From the NCBI RefSeq assembly GCF_040218225.1, contig NZ_JAVJQO010000008.1, positions 496,001 to 560,000 on the forward strand: a stretch of 64,000 nucleotides of DNA. Direction: 5' to 3'. The position numbers and the translations under genes are program-made. The notes below the pieces were generated by a model. That model was not told where the DNA came from, did not search any database, and worked only from the letters and a program-made list of their open reading frames with translations. Positions 28,021 to 36,860 of this stretch are shown one piece after another; the first letter of the stretch is position 1, and each line of letters opens with the position of its first letter. Origin of the DNA: Gracilimonas sp. GTDB lineage: Bacteria > Bacteroidota > Rhodothermia > Balneolales > Balneolaceae.

Positions 28021-28058
28021 ACGGTTGTTCTAGGTGTATTAAGGAACAGCCGTTTTTT
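28021..28058 (+). terminator. Terminator after DUF2795, 10 nt before the next gene
   Basis: ACGGTTGTTC (28021-28030) pairs with GAACAGCCGT (28044-28053), one G-U pair, then T's to 28058. It separates DUF2795 from the BamA-like gene but leaves no room for a promoter between them. Confidence 0.8.
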
Positions 28059-28068
28059 CTGTATTACC

Positions 28069-30477
28069 TTGCTTGCAAATATCTACAGCCTACTTAGAAT
28101 CACGTTTGTGCTATGCATTTTTGCATGGGTGGATATCATTCATCCAACAGCGATTTATGCTCAGCAAAACACTCAAAATACCAATACTGAAGATGTAGTC
28201 CGGCGTATCCGGTTTTCCGGAAACGACAATATCAAAGACCGGACCTTAGAAACACTGGTCAGAACCCGGACTAACCGTGAATTTTTGGGTATTCCCCGCT
28301 TCACCCCGTGGTATTTTATCTGGAATATGTCGGGCGGAAGGTTTGGAGAAGAACCCGCTTACCTTAACCTGCAAACCGTAGACAACGACATGGAACGGAT
28401 TGCTTTGTACTATGAATCACTGGGTTTTCTTGATGTACAGGTTGATACTACCATCGTAGAGTATCGCTCTGACAAGACCGAGGTCTCCTTCATTATCGAC
28501 GAAGGTAATGCTTATTACATCAATACCATTTCTTACCGGGGCATGCCTGATTTTACCGATCCGGAGAAAAAGCTCAACTTTTTGGAGGAGAGTGTTCTTA
28601 CCCGCGGGCGAATAGCGGAGAATACCTTCGAAGTAAACAGGCAATATAGCTCTCAGGAGTTAAGTAATGAGCAGCAGAGGATCATTACCTTCTTAAAGAA
28701 TAATGGATATGCATCCGTTCAAAGAGATTCAGTTATCGCCTTGGTTAAACCTGATACCACAGCTCCTAACAGGCTGGATGTGCGTTATCAAATTAATCCC
28801 GGGGGTATTTACAGGTTCGGGGATATCAGGGTTCAATTAAGTGATGAAGACCCACCGGTCAATTATACCCAGAAAGATACGCTAATCGGACCTCCTCACA
28901 CTGTCGATTCTTCTAATGTGATTTACCTTCATAAAGAACCAGGCACACAATCTCATTTTAGCTTACTGTCGAGCCAGCTGCTGTTTAAGCCCGGCTCCAT
29001 CTACAATCATTCACTGTATCTTGAAACGGTGAATGAGTTTCAGAATCTTGGAATGCTTTACATTCAGCGATTCGGACAAAATGAAAACCAGGCGCTACCC
29101 GATTTCAGTCAGGAAGAAATTCCGGTATTCTTCGATCTACAAACGCTCACCAAGCACAGTATTTCAACTGAATTGTTTGGGATGAAGCGATACGGTTATG
29201 GAACAGGTTTCGGAGTTGATTACAACAACAACAATGTATTTGGAAACGCAGAAAATCTGACTATTGGAGCCAATGCCAGCTTCGAGTTTGTGAGCCCTGC
29301 TGTTTTGGAAGAAATTGATACCACTGCCACCCAATCGTCTGTATTCCGGAGCTATGAACTTCGGGCAGAGTACTCTGTACCCCGGTTGAACTTCCCATTC
29401 AGAACGCTGGATAACCGCCCCGGATTTACCAGTGGTGTCACTAGATACCTGCTGTCATACAGTCGTTCGGATCAGTTGTTATTCGACATTAATTCTGATG
29501 TTGGTTTCAATATGAGATATGAAGTCAATCACACCCAAAACTTCTCCAGCTTTCTGGACCTGATTGAATTAGACCTGGTTGACACCAACCCGTCGGATGC
29601 ATACATCCGAAATCTAAGGAATGAATTTGGTACTGATACACTGCAGGATGGCACTATTGTGGACGCTTTTGAGCTGCAGCGCATTCTGGAAGACTTTGAA
29701 CCACAAGTTTCTTCCATCATCCGATACACTTTCCGTAGCCAGAATACCGATCTTATAAAAAGAAACCGGGGATATTTCAGTGAGTATTCTGTTTCTGTGG
29801 GCGGAAACATCCCTTATTTAATAGACAACCATGTCACTACGCCTGATACTCTTGAGGGGAATCTCCCCTCTCTTTTTGGGTTGAGTGATAACAATCTAAG
29901 TTATAGTCGATTTGTGAAACTCTCGGCCGATTACCGGCGATATATACCTATTTCAAATTCAGGTGTTTTTGCATGGCGTTTGTTTGGAGGATTTGCGCAG
30001 CCCTATGGAGGGTCAAATTCCATACCACTAAACCGGAGGTTCTTTGCAGGCGGCAGTAACGATATCCGGGGCTGGGCTCCATTCCAATTGGGTCCCGGGG
30101 ATATTTCGACCGATAATGTGAATATTCCGGGTGGGGAAATTAAGCTGGCGGCATTCAGCGAAGTACGGCAGACTTTTATTCGGGATTTTTTGGGCGCCAA
30201 CTGGATGGCAGCTTTGTTTGTTGATGCCGGTAATGTTTGGTACGGACCTGAAAACGACTTCCGTGATGAAAATAATCAGGACAGGCTGGAACAAGGACGT
30301 TTTCGTTTTGATAATTTTTATAACCAAATTGCTGTAGGCAGTGGGCCCGGTCTTCGTCTGGACTGGGAATATGTTGTGGTTCGGTTTGATTTTGCCTTCC
30401 GCCTGCACGACCTTCAGGCTGGTTGGTTAAACAATAAGCAATTATATTTTAGCTTTGGTATTGGTCACTCCTTTTAA
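28069..30477 (+). CDS. BamA/TamA-like outer-membrane assembly protein
   Basis: The 802-residue protein has a signal peptide (start uncertain: TTG 28069, or a GTG ~36 nt later), POTRA-like repeats (about 40-260: RRIRFSGNDNIKDRTLETLVRTR; TEVSFIIDEGNAYYINTISYRG) and a C-terminal bacterial surface antigen barrel (about 360-802) with the diagnostic FAGGSNDIRGW motif and aromatic C-terminus. It probably inserts proteins, or translocates material, at the outer membrane. Whether it is BamA or a TamA-like paralog cannot be told without other loci. Confidence 0.9.
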   Translation: MLANIYSLLRITFVLCIFAWVDIIHPTAIYAQQNTQNTNTEDVVRRIRFSGNDNIKDRTLETLVRTRTNREFLGIPRFTPWYFIWNMSGGRFGEEPAYLNLQTVDNDMERIALYYESLGFLDVQVDTTIVEYRSDKTEVSFIIDEGNAYYINTISYRGMPDFTDPEKKLNFLEESVLTRGRIAENTFEVNRQYSSQELSNEQQRIITFLKNNGYASVQRDSVIALVKPDTTAPNRLDVRYQINPGGIYRFGDIRVQLSDEDPPVNYTQKDTLIGPPHTVDSSNVIYLHKEPGTQSHFSLLSSQLLFKPGSIYNHSLYLETVNEFQNLGMLYIQRFGQNENQALPDFSQEEIPVFFDLQTLTKHSISTELFGMKRYGYGTGFGVDYNNNNVFGNAENLTIGANASFEFVSPAVLEEIDTTATQSSVFRSYELRAEYSVPRLNFPFRTLDNRPGFTSGVTRYLLSYSRSDQLLFDINSDVGFNMRYEVNHTQNFSSFLDLIELDLVDTNPSDAYIRNLRNEFGTDTLQDGTIVDAFELQRILEDFEPQVSSIIRYTFRSQNTDLIKRNRGYFSEYSVSVGGNIPYLIDNHVTTPDTLEGNLPSLFGLSDNNLSYSRFVKLSADYRRYIPISNSGVFAWRLFGGFAQPYGGSNSIPLNRRFFAGGSNDIRGWAPFQLGPGDISTDNVNIPGGEIKLAAFSEVRQTFIRDFLGANWMAALFVDAGNVWYGPENDFRDENNQDRLEQGRFRFDNFYNQIAVGSGPGLRLDWEYVVVRFDFAFRLHDLQAGWLNNKQLYFSFGIGHSF

Positions 30478-30494
30478 CCTCAATTTCAGGTGCT

Positions 30495-31043
30495 ATGTTT
30501 GATAAATTAAAACGCTTAAAAGATCAGTCGAATATCGTCTTCAAATCGAAGTTCCTGGCAAACCTCAACCCTGCCGAACGCTATGAGTTTCTGCAGCTTT
30601 GCCATCGCCGAAGCTATAAGGAAGGCGAATATGTATTCTACAAGAATGATCCCGGAACGGGCATGTACTTCATCGAGAAAGGAAAAATACAACTTACTAT
30701 TGGAACTCCTGATGATGAAGCACCTGATGAAATAATATCTGAGCTGGAACTTGAATCCCCGGATAGCTTTGGGGCTCTTTCCATTGGTTATAACCTGAGA
30801 CGGAAATCCTCCGCGAAGTGCACTACAGATTGTGATTTACTCGGTTTTTTTAAACCTGATTTTGAAGTATTGCGGGACAGGCATCCACAAATTGCGGTTA
30901 AATTCCTGCAGACTCTTACCAACATCGCATTAAGGCAGTTAGAGACTACGGCCAAGAAACTTGCTGAGGTTTCAAGTGAACAACTGGCACTTAACATTCA
31001 ATTTCAAACGTATTACGAAGCAAACAGAGAAGAGAAAGTATAA
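30495..31043 (+). CDS. Cyclic-nucleotide-binding-domain protein without HTH
   Basis: The 182-residue protein holds one Crp-like beta-roll (YKEGEYVFYKNDPGTGMYFIEKGKIQL ... SFGALSIGYNLRRKSSAKCTTDC) and a C-terminal helix, but no helix-turn-helix. The canonical phosphate cassette (GELAxxxxxxRxA) is present only loosely, as FGALSIGYNLRRKSSA. It may be a small-molecule sensor that signals by protein contact. It lies 17 nt after the BamA-like gene and 2 nt before rlmD. Confidence 0.8.
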   Translation: MFDKLKRLKDQSNIVFKSKFLANLNPAERYEFLQLCHRRSYKEGEYVFYKNDPGTGMYFIEKGKIQLTIGTPDDEAPDEIISELELESPDSFGALSIGYNLRRKSSAKCTTDCDLLGFFKPDFEVLRDRHPQIAVKFLQTLTNIALRQLETTAKKLAEVSSEQLALNIQFQTYYEANREEKV

Positions 31044-31045
31044 AT

Positions 31046-32455
31046 ATGTCGCTTAAGAAAGGTCAGGAAGTAGAACTCGAAATTATTGATGCGGCGTTTA
31101 AAGGCAAGGGCTTAGCAAAAGTTGACGGGTTAGCCGTTTTTGTGCCAAACACAACTCCGGGTGACAAGGTAAAAGCCCGGATCATCAAAAAGAAAAAGAA
31201 ACACAGGGAAGCCAAGCTGCTGGAAGTGCTGGAACCCAGTCCGCACCGCATTGAGCCTAAGTGCCGGCACGCGAAAGTATGTGGCGGTTGCAGCTGGCAG
31301 CATATTCCCTACAAAAAACAAATTGAGTTTAAGAGCCAGCAGGTTCGTGATCATATTGAGCGTATTGGTCATTTGGACGGTTCCATCGTTAAAGAAGGCC
31401 TGGGAGCAGACGAAGAGTTTTATTACCGGAATAAGATGGAATACAGCATCAGCTCAAGGCGCTGGCTAACCGAAGAAGAAATCCGCAGGGATGAATATGT
31501 GGATGATTCCGCTTTTGCAGCCGGCCTCCACGCTCCCGGACGCTTTGATAAAATCCTGAATTTGAAAGAATGTCACCTGCAGGTGAAAGAGTCGTTTGAG
31601 ATTCTCGACTTCGTGAGAAGCTATTGTATTGAACATGGCATACAACCGTATGATACTTTTGAAAACACAGGCTTCATGCGGCATGTGATGATCCGGAATT
31701 CCCATCACACCGATGACTTTATGGTAAACCTGGTGACCTATCAGGATGATCAGGAGGTAATGAAAAAGATGACAAAAGCCTTGCTCGATGAGTTTCCTTT
31801 CATTACCACTATTGTCAACAATGTGAATGATACCAAAAGCCCGACGGCGGTGGGCCGCTTCGAAAAAGTGCTCCACGGACCCGGGTTTATCGTGGATAAA
31901 ATTGGTGAGTTTACCTTCAAGATTCACCCCAATGCATTCTTTCAGACCAATACTGCACAGGCTGAAAAACTGTATGAAATCGCCCGAGATTACGCCGAAC
32001 TGAAAGACGGTGACATTGTTTACGACCTTTACTGCGGAGTAGGAACGCTGAGTCTATTCATGAGCAAACCTGCAAAGCATGTACTGGGTATTGAACTGGT
32101 AGATGTAGCCGTTGAAAACGCCCGGTTCAACGCAAAAGAAAACGAAGTGGAGAATGTTTCTTTCATCAAAGGTGATATGAAAGACGTGTTTACCCAGGAT
32201 ATCGTGGACGAGTATGGTGCCCCTGATGTACTGATCACCGACCCTCCCCGTGCAGGCATGCACCCCGATGTAGTAGAACGATTATGCGAATTGAAGGTGC
32301 CACGAATTGTGTATGTAAGCTGTAACAGCTCCACCATGGCACGCGATCTCAAAGAGCTGAAGGAAGTGTATGAAATTGAAGAAGTACAGCCGGTGGATAT
32401 GTTCCCTCAAACCTATCACATTGAAGCAGTAGCCAAACTGAAGCTTCGGGATTAA
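31046..32455 (+). CDS. rlmD: RlmD/RumA-type 23S rRNA uracil-5-methyltransferase
   Basis: The 469-residue protein has an N-terminal TRAM domain (about 1-62), cysteines C73, C79, C82 and C176 arranged as in RlmD Fe-S cluster ligands, SAM motif DLYCGVGTLSLFM, DPPRAGMHP and catalytic C426 (YVSCNSSTMARD). It makes m5U in rRNA (RlmD site U1939 in E. coli) or possibly tRNA as in TrmA-like relatives; exact target unproven. It starts 2 nt after the cNMP-binding gene. Confidence 0.9.
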   Translation: MSLKKGQEVELEIIDAAFKGKGLAKVDGLAVFVPNTTPGDKVKARIIKKKKKHREAKLLEVLEPSPHRIEPKCRHAKVCGGCSWQHIPYKKQIEFKSQQVRDHIERIGHLDGSIVKEGLGADEEFYYRNKMEYSISSRRWLTEEEIRRDEYVDDSAFAAGLHAPGRFDKILNLKECHLQVKESFEILDFVRSYCIEHGIQPYDTFENTGFMRHVMIRNSHHTDDFMVNLVTYQDDQEVMKKMTKALLDEFPFITTIVNNVNDTKSPTAVGRFEKVLHGPGFIVDKIGEFTFKIHPNAFFQTNTAQAEKLYEIARDYAELKDGDIVYDLYCGVGTLSLFMSKPAKHVLGIELVDVAVENARFNAKENEVENVSFIKGDMKDVFTQDIVDEYGAPDVLITDPPRAGMHPDVVERLCELKVPRIVYVSCNSSTMARDLKELKEVYEIEEVQPVDMFPQTYHIEAVAKLKLRD

Positions 32456-32558
32456 TACAAGTTGCTTCAGCCCTGGAGGACTTTGCTTGTTTATTGCAAT
32501 GAATTTGGATCTTGTTAAAGATTTGAGTCGGGTTTTTGACCTGTTCAAGTACACAAGC

Positions 32559-32576
32559 GAAGGGGTTCACCCCTTC
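32559..32576. terminator. Hairpin between convergent genes
   Basis: GAAGGGG-TTCA-CCCCTTC is a perfect 7-bp hairpin in the gap between rlmD and the convergent UbiA-like gene. There is no clear U-run on either strand, so its role as a terminator is uncertain. Confidence 0.35.
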
Positions 32577-32594
32577 ACAAACTGAGAATACATT

Positions 32595-33407
32595 TCAAAT
32601 AAACAAATACCCCACCAGCCAAACGATTGGAATACTTTCCACCCAAAAAGAAGCGTAATACCTGCCCTGATTTTCACGGCTGAACCAGACCGACATCAGA
32701 AGTAACCCTAATACGCCGAAGTTCACCGGCAGATAAGAAGCGTACACATATTTCTGTAGGTAAATGAGGATTGCAATTACACCCACTAAAACCGTTCCAA
32801 GCCACTTCGTTTTCTGGACTCCCATCCATTGTGGAATGGTTAAAAGATGAGGCATATCATATTTCAAATCCCGAATCTCAAACGGCAACATGAGGACCAT
32901 CACAAATAAGAATATCTCTGCACTTTGCAGAAGAACCCGCTCACTCAAAAAGCTCATGTAATGGTATTGAAGGGGCAGAACAACGGTAAACCCAACCCAG
33001 ACTGCGGCTATCACAAATACCTTAATCCCCTTGAAACTCCTCAGGTTCTTTTGCCTGAAGAATGGAATAGTGTACAAAACGGTAAGCACTCCCACCACTC
33101 CCGTTGTGTACCAAATATAAGCCGGAAGTAACCGCCCAAAGTACAAGAAACCGGCGAAGCAGCCAACGGTAAAAATCCGAATGAGTAATACGTTCTTAGT
33201 AATCTCAAGGTGGTGCCGGTTAGAAATTCCGGAATACTTCACAAAGTTATACCCGCAGATGGTTCCCAGCCAAATGAAAAGTAATAACGTCGGCTCCGGC
33301 ACAAAACCAAATTGCATGACCGAAAGCGCAGCAAGAGCCATTACGGCAAGCCCTACATGAATACTGCTCTGCAGATAAAAATCGAAGATAGATTGTAGAA
33401 ATTTCAT
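32595..33407 (-). CDS. UbiA-like polytopic membrane protein, catalytic motifs altered
   Basis: The 270-residue protein has about eight or nine transmembrane helices and UbiA-like spacing (GYNFVKYSGI near residue 52; FEIRDLKYDMPH near 176). In real prenyltransferases these positions hold NDxxDxxxD and DxxxD Mg-binding motifs. Here the first is missing and the second reads DLKYD. I infer either a non-catalytic UbiA relative or another function. It is divergent from the peptidase gene at 33607. Confidence 0.6.
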   Translation of the reverse strand: MKFLQSIFDFYLQSSIHVGLAVMALAALSVMQFGFVPEPTLLLFIWLGTICGYNFVKYSGISNRHHLEITKNVLLIRIFTVGCFAGFLYFGRLLPAYIWYTTGVVGVLTVLYTIPFFRQKNLRSFKGIKVFVIAAVWVGFTVVLPLQYHYMSFLSERVLLQSAEIFLFVMVLMLPFEIRDLKYDMPHLLTIPQWMGVQKTKWLGTVLVGVIAILIYLQKYVYASYLPVNFGVLGLLLMSVWFSRENQGRYYASFWVESIPIVWLVGYLFI

Positions 33408-33606
33408 GGGTTGAACTTATGCATTTTCAGGAAGACTAAAACACCGGCAACCTATTTTGTCACAAATAACCATTTCAACGGTCTTTCATTTGATAGCTTA
33501 GCACTCTAATTCTTTACTACAAACAAAATGTTACCACAACCTTTTACTTGAAGAAGTCTCACTATTCTCTATATTCGCAACACTAAATAAAATAACCTGA
33601 TTTCTT

Positions 33607-35949
33607 ATGCGATTCTCTACCAAAAGCTCTGCATCCCTTTTTGTGATCCTTTTCTCGTTAATTCTGATGACATCCGGCTGCAAGATTTACTCCGAAAAAG
33701 TTTCTGAAGAAGACTACCAAAGAGCCGAAAAAATGCTTTCGGGTCATACCAATGACTTGGTTCACGGAACCATTGCCGGTGAGGAATGGCTGGATGATGA
33801 CCGCCTTATTTATCGGCATTCTTTGGCTGATGGAACCGAGTTCATGGTTGCAAATCCAAGTGCTGCAACCGTGGAAAGAGCTTTTGATCACGACCGTCTC
33901 GCCGATATTCTATCCGGCATGATGAACAAGGAGGTGGAATCACTTGACCTCCCTTTCAGGAGTTTTGACTTTACCGACAATGGCGAGGCCATCACCTTTT
34001 CTGCGGATGGCAAAGAGTATCGATGTGAACTCACAGGCTACGATTGCGAAGTCACCCGCGATGAAGTACGAAACTATTGGAATGAATCGGTTTCTCCCGA
34101 TAGAAAGAAATCGGTGTTTATCAGGGGGCATAACCTCTTTATGCGGAATCTTGAAACCGGTCGGGTTACTCAGCTTACCTATGATGGCCGTGAGAACTTT
34201 GGCTACGCCACCAACAATGCCGGATGGGTGAAAAGAGACGGGCCCGTAGTGTTATGGTCACCCGACTCGAAACGGATTTCCACCTTCCAGCAGGATGCCC
34301 GTGGTGTTGGAGAAATGTATTTGGCCTCCACAAAAGTAGGTCATCCCGAGCTGGAACAATGGAAATATCCCCTTCCAGGCGACAGCGTCATCTTTCGCAT
34401 TCACCGTGTGGTTATAAATCTGGAACCTACCCCAAAAGTAGTCAGGCTTCAGAAAGATCCTGACCCTCAACGATCTACCATCACGGATCATATTGCAGAC
34501 TGGGGAGGAAACTTTCTGGACAATGAATGGAGCAACGACAGTAACACGCTGGCTTTTGTATCGGTGTCCCGTGATCACCAGGATGTACATTTACAAACGG
34601 CCAACCCTAATACCGGCCGGGTTCAATCAGTCCTAAAAGAAGAAACAGACACCTTCTTTGAATCCGGCAATGACATGATAAACTGGCACGTGCTGCATGA
34701 AAGCAATGAGGTGATTTGGTATTCGCAGCGGGATAACTGGGGCCATTTATACCTCTATGACCTTCAAACCGGAAAACTCAAAAACCAGATTACCTCCGGC
34801 GACTGGAATGTGAATCAGGTTCGTCACGTGGATGAAGACTCCCGAACTATCTATTTCACGGGTGCGGTACGTGAGGAAGGCGATCCGTATTTTGAATATT
34901 TCTATAAAGTGAATTTTGATGGAACCGATCTCCGTCTCTTATCTCCTGAAGAAGCACACCATGAAATCGAAGTCTCTGAATCCGGAAACTACTTTGTGGA
35001 TACCCGGTCCACCCCAAGCACTCCTCCGACCTCTGTTATCCGAAACATGGATGGTGAGGTGCTGGTTGAACTTGCATCGGCTGACATTTCTGAACTTCAG
35101 GCGCATGGCTGGGTACCTCCTGTTCCCTTTTCCGTAAAAGCCCGGGATGGAGAAACCGATTTATACGGATTGATGTATAAGCCTTCCAATTTCAGCTCTT
35201 CGGAGTCCTATCCCGTGCTGAACTATCTTTATCCCGGACCACAAACCGGAAGTGTTGGCAGTCGCTCTTTCCGTGCCGCCCGTTCTGACAAGCAAGCCCT
35301 GGCAGAACTCGGCTTTATTGTGGTTGAAGTGGATGCCATGGGCACGCCGGGTCGCTCTAAAGAATTTCATGACTTTTATTATGGCAACATGGGTGATAAT
35401 GGTCTGCCCGATCAAATCACCATGATTGAACAGCTTGGAGAGCGTCATTCCTGGATGGATATCAGCCGTGTGGGGATTTTCGGACATTCCGGAGGTGGGT
35501 TTGCCTCTACCCGTGCCCTTTTCGCTTATCCCGGTTTCTATGATGTCGCCGTTTCAGGCGCCGGTAACCATGACAACCGAAACTATGCCGATCCATGGGG
35601 AGAGAAATGGCAGGGACTGCTCAAAGCCACCAATATTGATGGAGCTACTGACGATCAGTCCACCAACTACGACAATCAGGCTAACCAATTACTGACGGAC
35701 AGCCTGGAAGGTAAGCTGCTGATCACCCATGGTACGCTCGACAGCAACGTCCCTCCTTACAACACACTGCTGGTCGTAAACGCCCTGATTGAAGCTAACA
35801 AAGACTTTGATATGATCATGTTTCCGAACCGCGGACACGGCTATTACAGCGAGGATTATATGATGAGACGGCGATGGGATTATTTTGTGGAGCATCTGAA
35901 AGGTGTGGATCCGCCGAAGGAGTATGAGTTTGGGAAGATTGACCAGTAA
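33607..35949 (+). CDS. DPP-IV-like S9 peptidase lipoprotein
   Basis: The 780-residue protein has a lipoprotein signal (Cys25, TSGC), a DPP-IV beta-propeller (about 60-500) and a C-terminal alpha/beta-hydrolase with S628 (FGHSGGGF), D712 (HGTLDSNVPP) and H744 (NRGHGYY). It should cleave N-terminal X-Pro/X-Ala dipeptides outside the cytoplasm. The end (DQ stop) runs directly into a heptamer tandem array. The gene is otherwise of normal length. Confidence 0.92.
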   Translation: MRFSTKSSASLFVILFSLILMTSGCKIYSEKVSEEDYQRAEKMLSGHTNDLVHGTIAGEEWLDDDRLIYRHSLADGTEFMVANPSAATVERAFDHDRLADILSGMMNKEVESLDLPFRSFDFTDNGEAITFSADGKEYRCELTGYDCEVTRDEVRNYWNESVSPDRKKSVFIRGHNLFMRNLETGRVTQLTYDGRENFGYATNNAGWVKRDGPVVLWSPDSKRISTFQQDARGVGEMYLASTKVGHPELEQWKYPLPGDSVIFRIHRVVINLEPTPKVVRLQKDPDPQRSTITDHIADWGGNFLDNEWSNDSNTLAFVSVSRDHQDVHLQTANPNTGRVQSVLKEETDTFFESGNDMINWHVLHESNEVIWYSQRDNWGHLYLYDLQTGKLKNQITSGDWNVNQVRHVDEDSRTIYFTGAVREEGDPYFEYFYKVNFDGTDLRLLSPEEAHHEIEVSESGNYFVDTRSTPSTPPTSVIRNMDGEVLVELASADISELQAHGWVPPVPFSVKARDGETDLYGLMYKPSNFSSSESYPVLNYLYPGPQTGSVGSRSFRAARSDKQALAELGFIVVEVDAMGTPGRSKEFHDFYYGNMGDNGLPDQITMIEQLGERHSWMDISRVGIFGHSGGGFASTRALFAYPGFYDVAVSGAGNHDNRNYADPWGEKWQGLLKATNIDGATDDQSTNYDNQANQLLTDSLEGKLLITHGTLDSNVPPYNTLLVVNALIEANKDFDMIMFPNRGHGYYSEDYMMRRRWDYFVEHLKGVDPPKEYEFGKIDQ

Positions 35950-35998
35950 CCAGTAACCAGTAACCAGTAACCAGTAACCAGTAAACAGTAAACAAGTT
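35943..35998. repeat. Heptamer tandem array CCAGTAA starting inside the stop codon
   Basis: Six perfect CCAGTAA units run from 35943 to 35984, followed by two degraded copies (ACAGTAA, ACAAGTT). The first unit contains the last sense codon and the TAA stop of the S9 peptidase (947-949). Because the period is 7 and every unit carries TAA, stop codons occur in all three forward frames. Confidence 0.95.
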
Positions 35999-36009
35999 AT
36001 GGCTTAGTT

Positions 36010-36405
36010 ATGGATGCAAAGGTTAGGAGTAAATTTGAGGCGTACCCGGAGCACATCAGGTCGAAGATGGAGCGGTTGCGGGGGCTGATTTATGAGGTGG
36101 CCGGTAGCACGGAGGGCGTGGGTGAAGTGGAGGAAACGCTGAAATGGAGTGAGCCGGCTTACCTTACCAAGCGACCCAAGAGCGGAACCACCGTGCGCAT
36201 AGACTGGAAGGAGAAAAGCCCGGATCAGATTGGGATGTATGTAAGCTGTAATACCTCTTTAATTGAAACCTACCGAAGCATGTTTGGTGATGAGCTGAAG
36301 TTTGAGGGAAACCGCGCCATTCTTTTACCAGTCGATACCGAACTCCCTGAAAAAGAACTTCGAATTTGCATCCAAATGGCGCTGCGGTATCATTTGGATA
36401 AATAG
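36010..36405 (+). CDS. DUF1801 domain protein
   Basis: The 131-residue protein matches the DUF1801 (YdhG-like) family: HIRSKMERLRGLI, EEALKWSEPAY-like ETLKWSEPAYLTKR, TTVRIDWKEKSPDQIGMYVSC and LRICIQMALRYH. Small cytosolic domain related to iron-chaperone frataxin-like folds; role unknown. It follows the 35943 heptamer array by 11 nt. Confidence 0.85.
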   Translation: MDAKVRSKFEAYPEHIRSKMERLRGLIYEVAGSTEGVGEVEETLKWSEPAYLTKRPKSGTTVRIDWKEKSPDQIGMYVSCNTSLIETYRSMFGDELKFEGNRAILLPVDTELPEKELRICIQMALRYHLDK

Positions 36406-36411
36406 TCCGTC

Positions 36412-36495
36412 ATTCCTGCGAAGGCAGGAATCCGGTAGTATGTATATGCTTCTACCCTTGTAATACAACCAGATCCCGGGCATTCGTCGCGGGAT
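36412..36495. repeat. REP-like hairpins in a 455-nt gap
   Basis: ATTCCTGC-GAAG-GCAGGAAT (36412-36431) is a perfect hairpin with a GAAG loop, and ATCCCG/CGGGAT (36473-36478, 36490-36495) is another. Both resemble dispersed GTCATTCCTGCG / GGGATGAC intergenic repeats. The rest of 36496-36660 shows no gene. Confidence 0.6.
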
Positions 36496-36663
36496 GACTT
36501 CAGATTAGCTTTCTCTTACGGCTTCACCATCGTCATTCTGGGCGAAAGCGCCTACCTATAAAGGCATGCTCATTACCCTACTCCTTTACCGTTCAGCCAC
36601 TTGTAAATAATGGGTTTGTACTTTTAGAAAGAATTTTCGCACCTTAGCTTATTATAAAACCGG

Positions 36664-36798
36664 ATATTAGGCGAACGACGGTTCGGATAACATCCCAAAA
36701 TCACATTATACGAACAAGAAGGAGCAGGAAAGCGCGTAATGGCGGTTTCGGCTCATTCGCCCTAACAATACCCTCGTTCGGATAATAATATGTTAGCC
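36664..36798. other. ~128-nt imperfect foldback ending in GTTAGCC, possible attC-like site
   Basis: The left arm ATATTAG..CGAACGA (36664-36678) is mirrored by TCGTTCG..TAATAT on the right (36774-36791), with CGGTTCGGATA-like words repeated. Immediately after comes GTTAGCC (36792-36798), similar to an integron GTTRRRY core. It precedes the propeller gene by 62 nt. Folding quality needs computation. Confidence 0.35.
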
Positions 36799-36860
36799 AA
36801 CTTTTCTTTCATTAACTTAGTTGGCACAAGCCAAAGTCTTCTAAATTAGTTTAGGCTGAT

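Noticed and set aside
31466-31927. 153-residue minus-strand frame inside rlmD
   Set aside because: Shadow of the rlmD frame; composition and lack of motifs argue against a gene.
36661-36800. A tRNA or other structured RNA before the propeller gene
   Set aside because: No cloverleaf or T-loop pattern; the inverted arms fit a foldback/attC-like element better.
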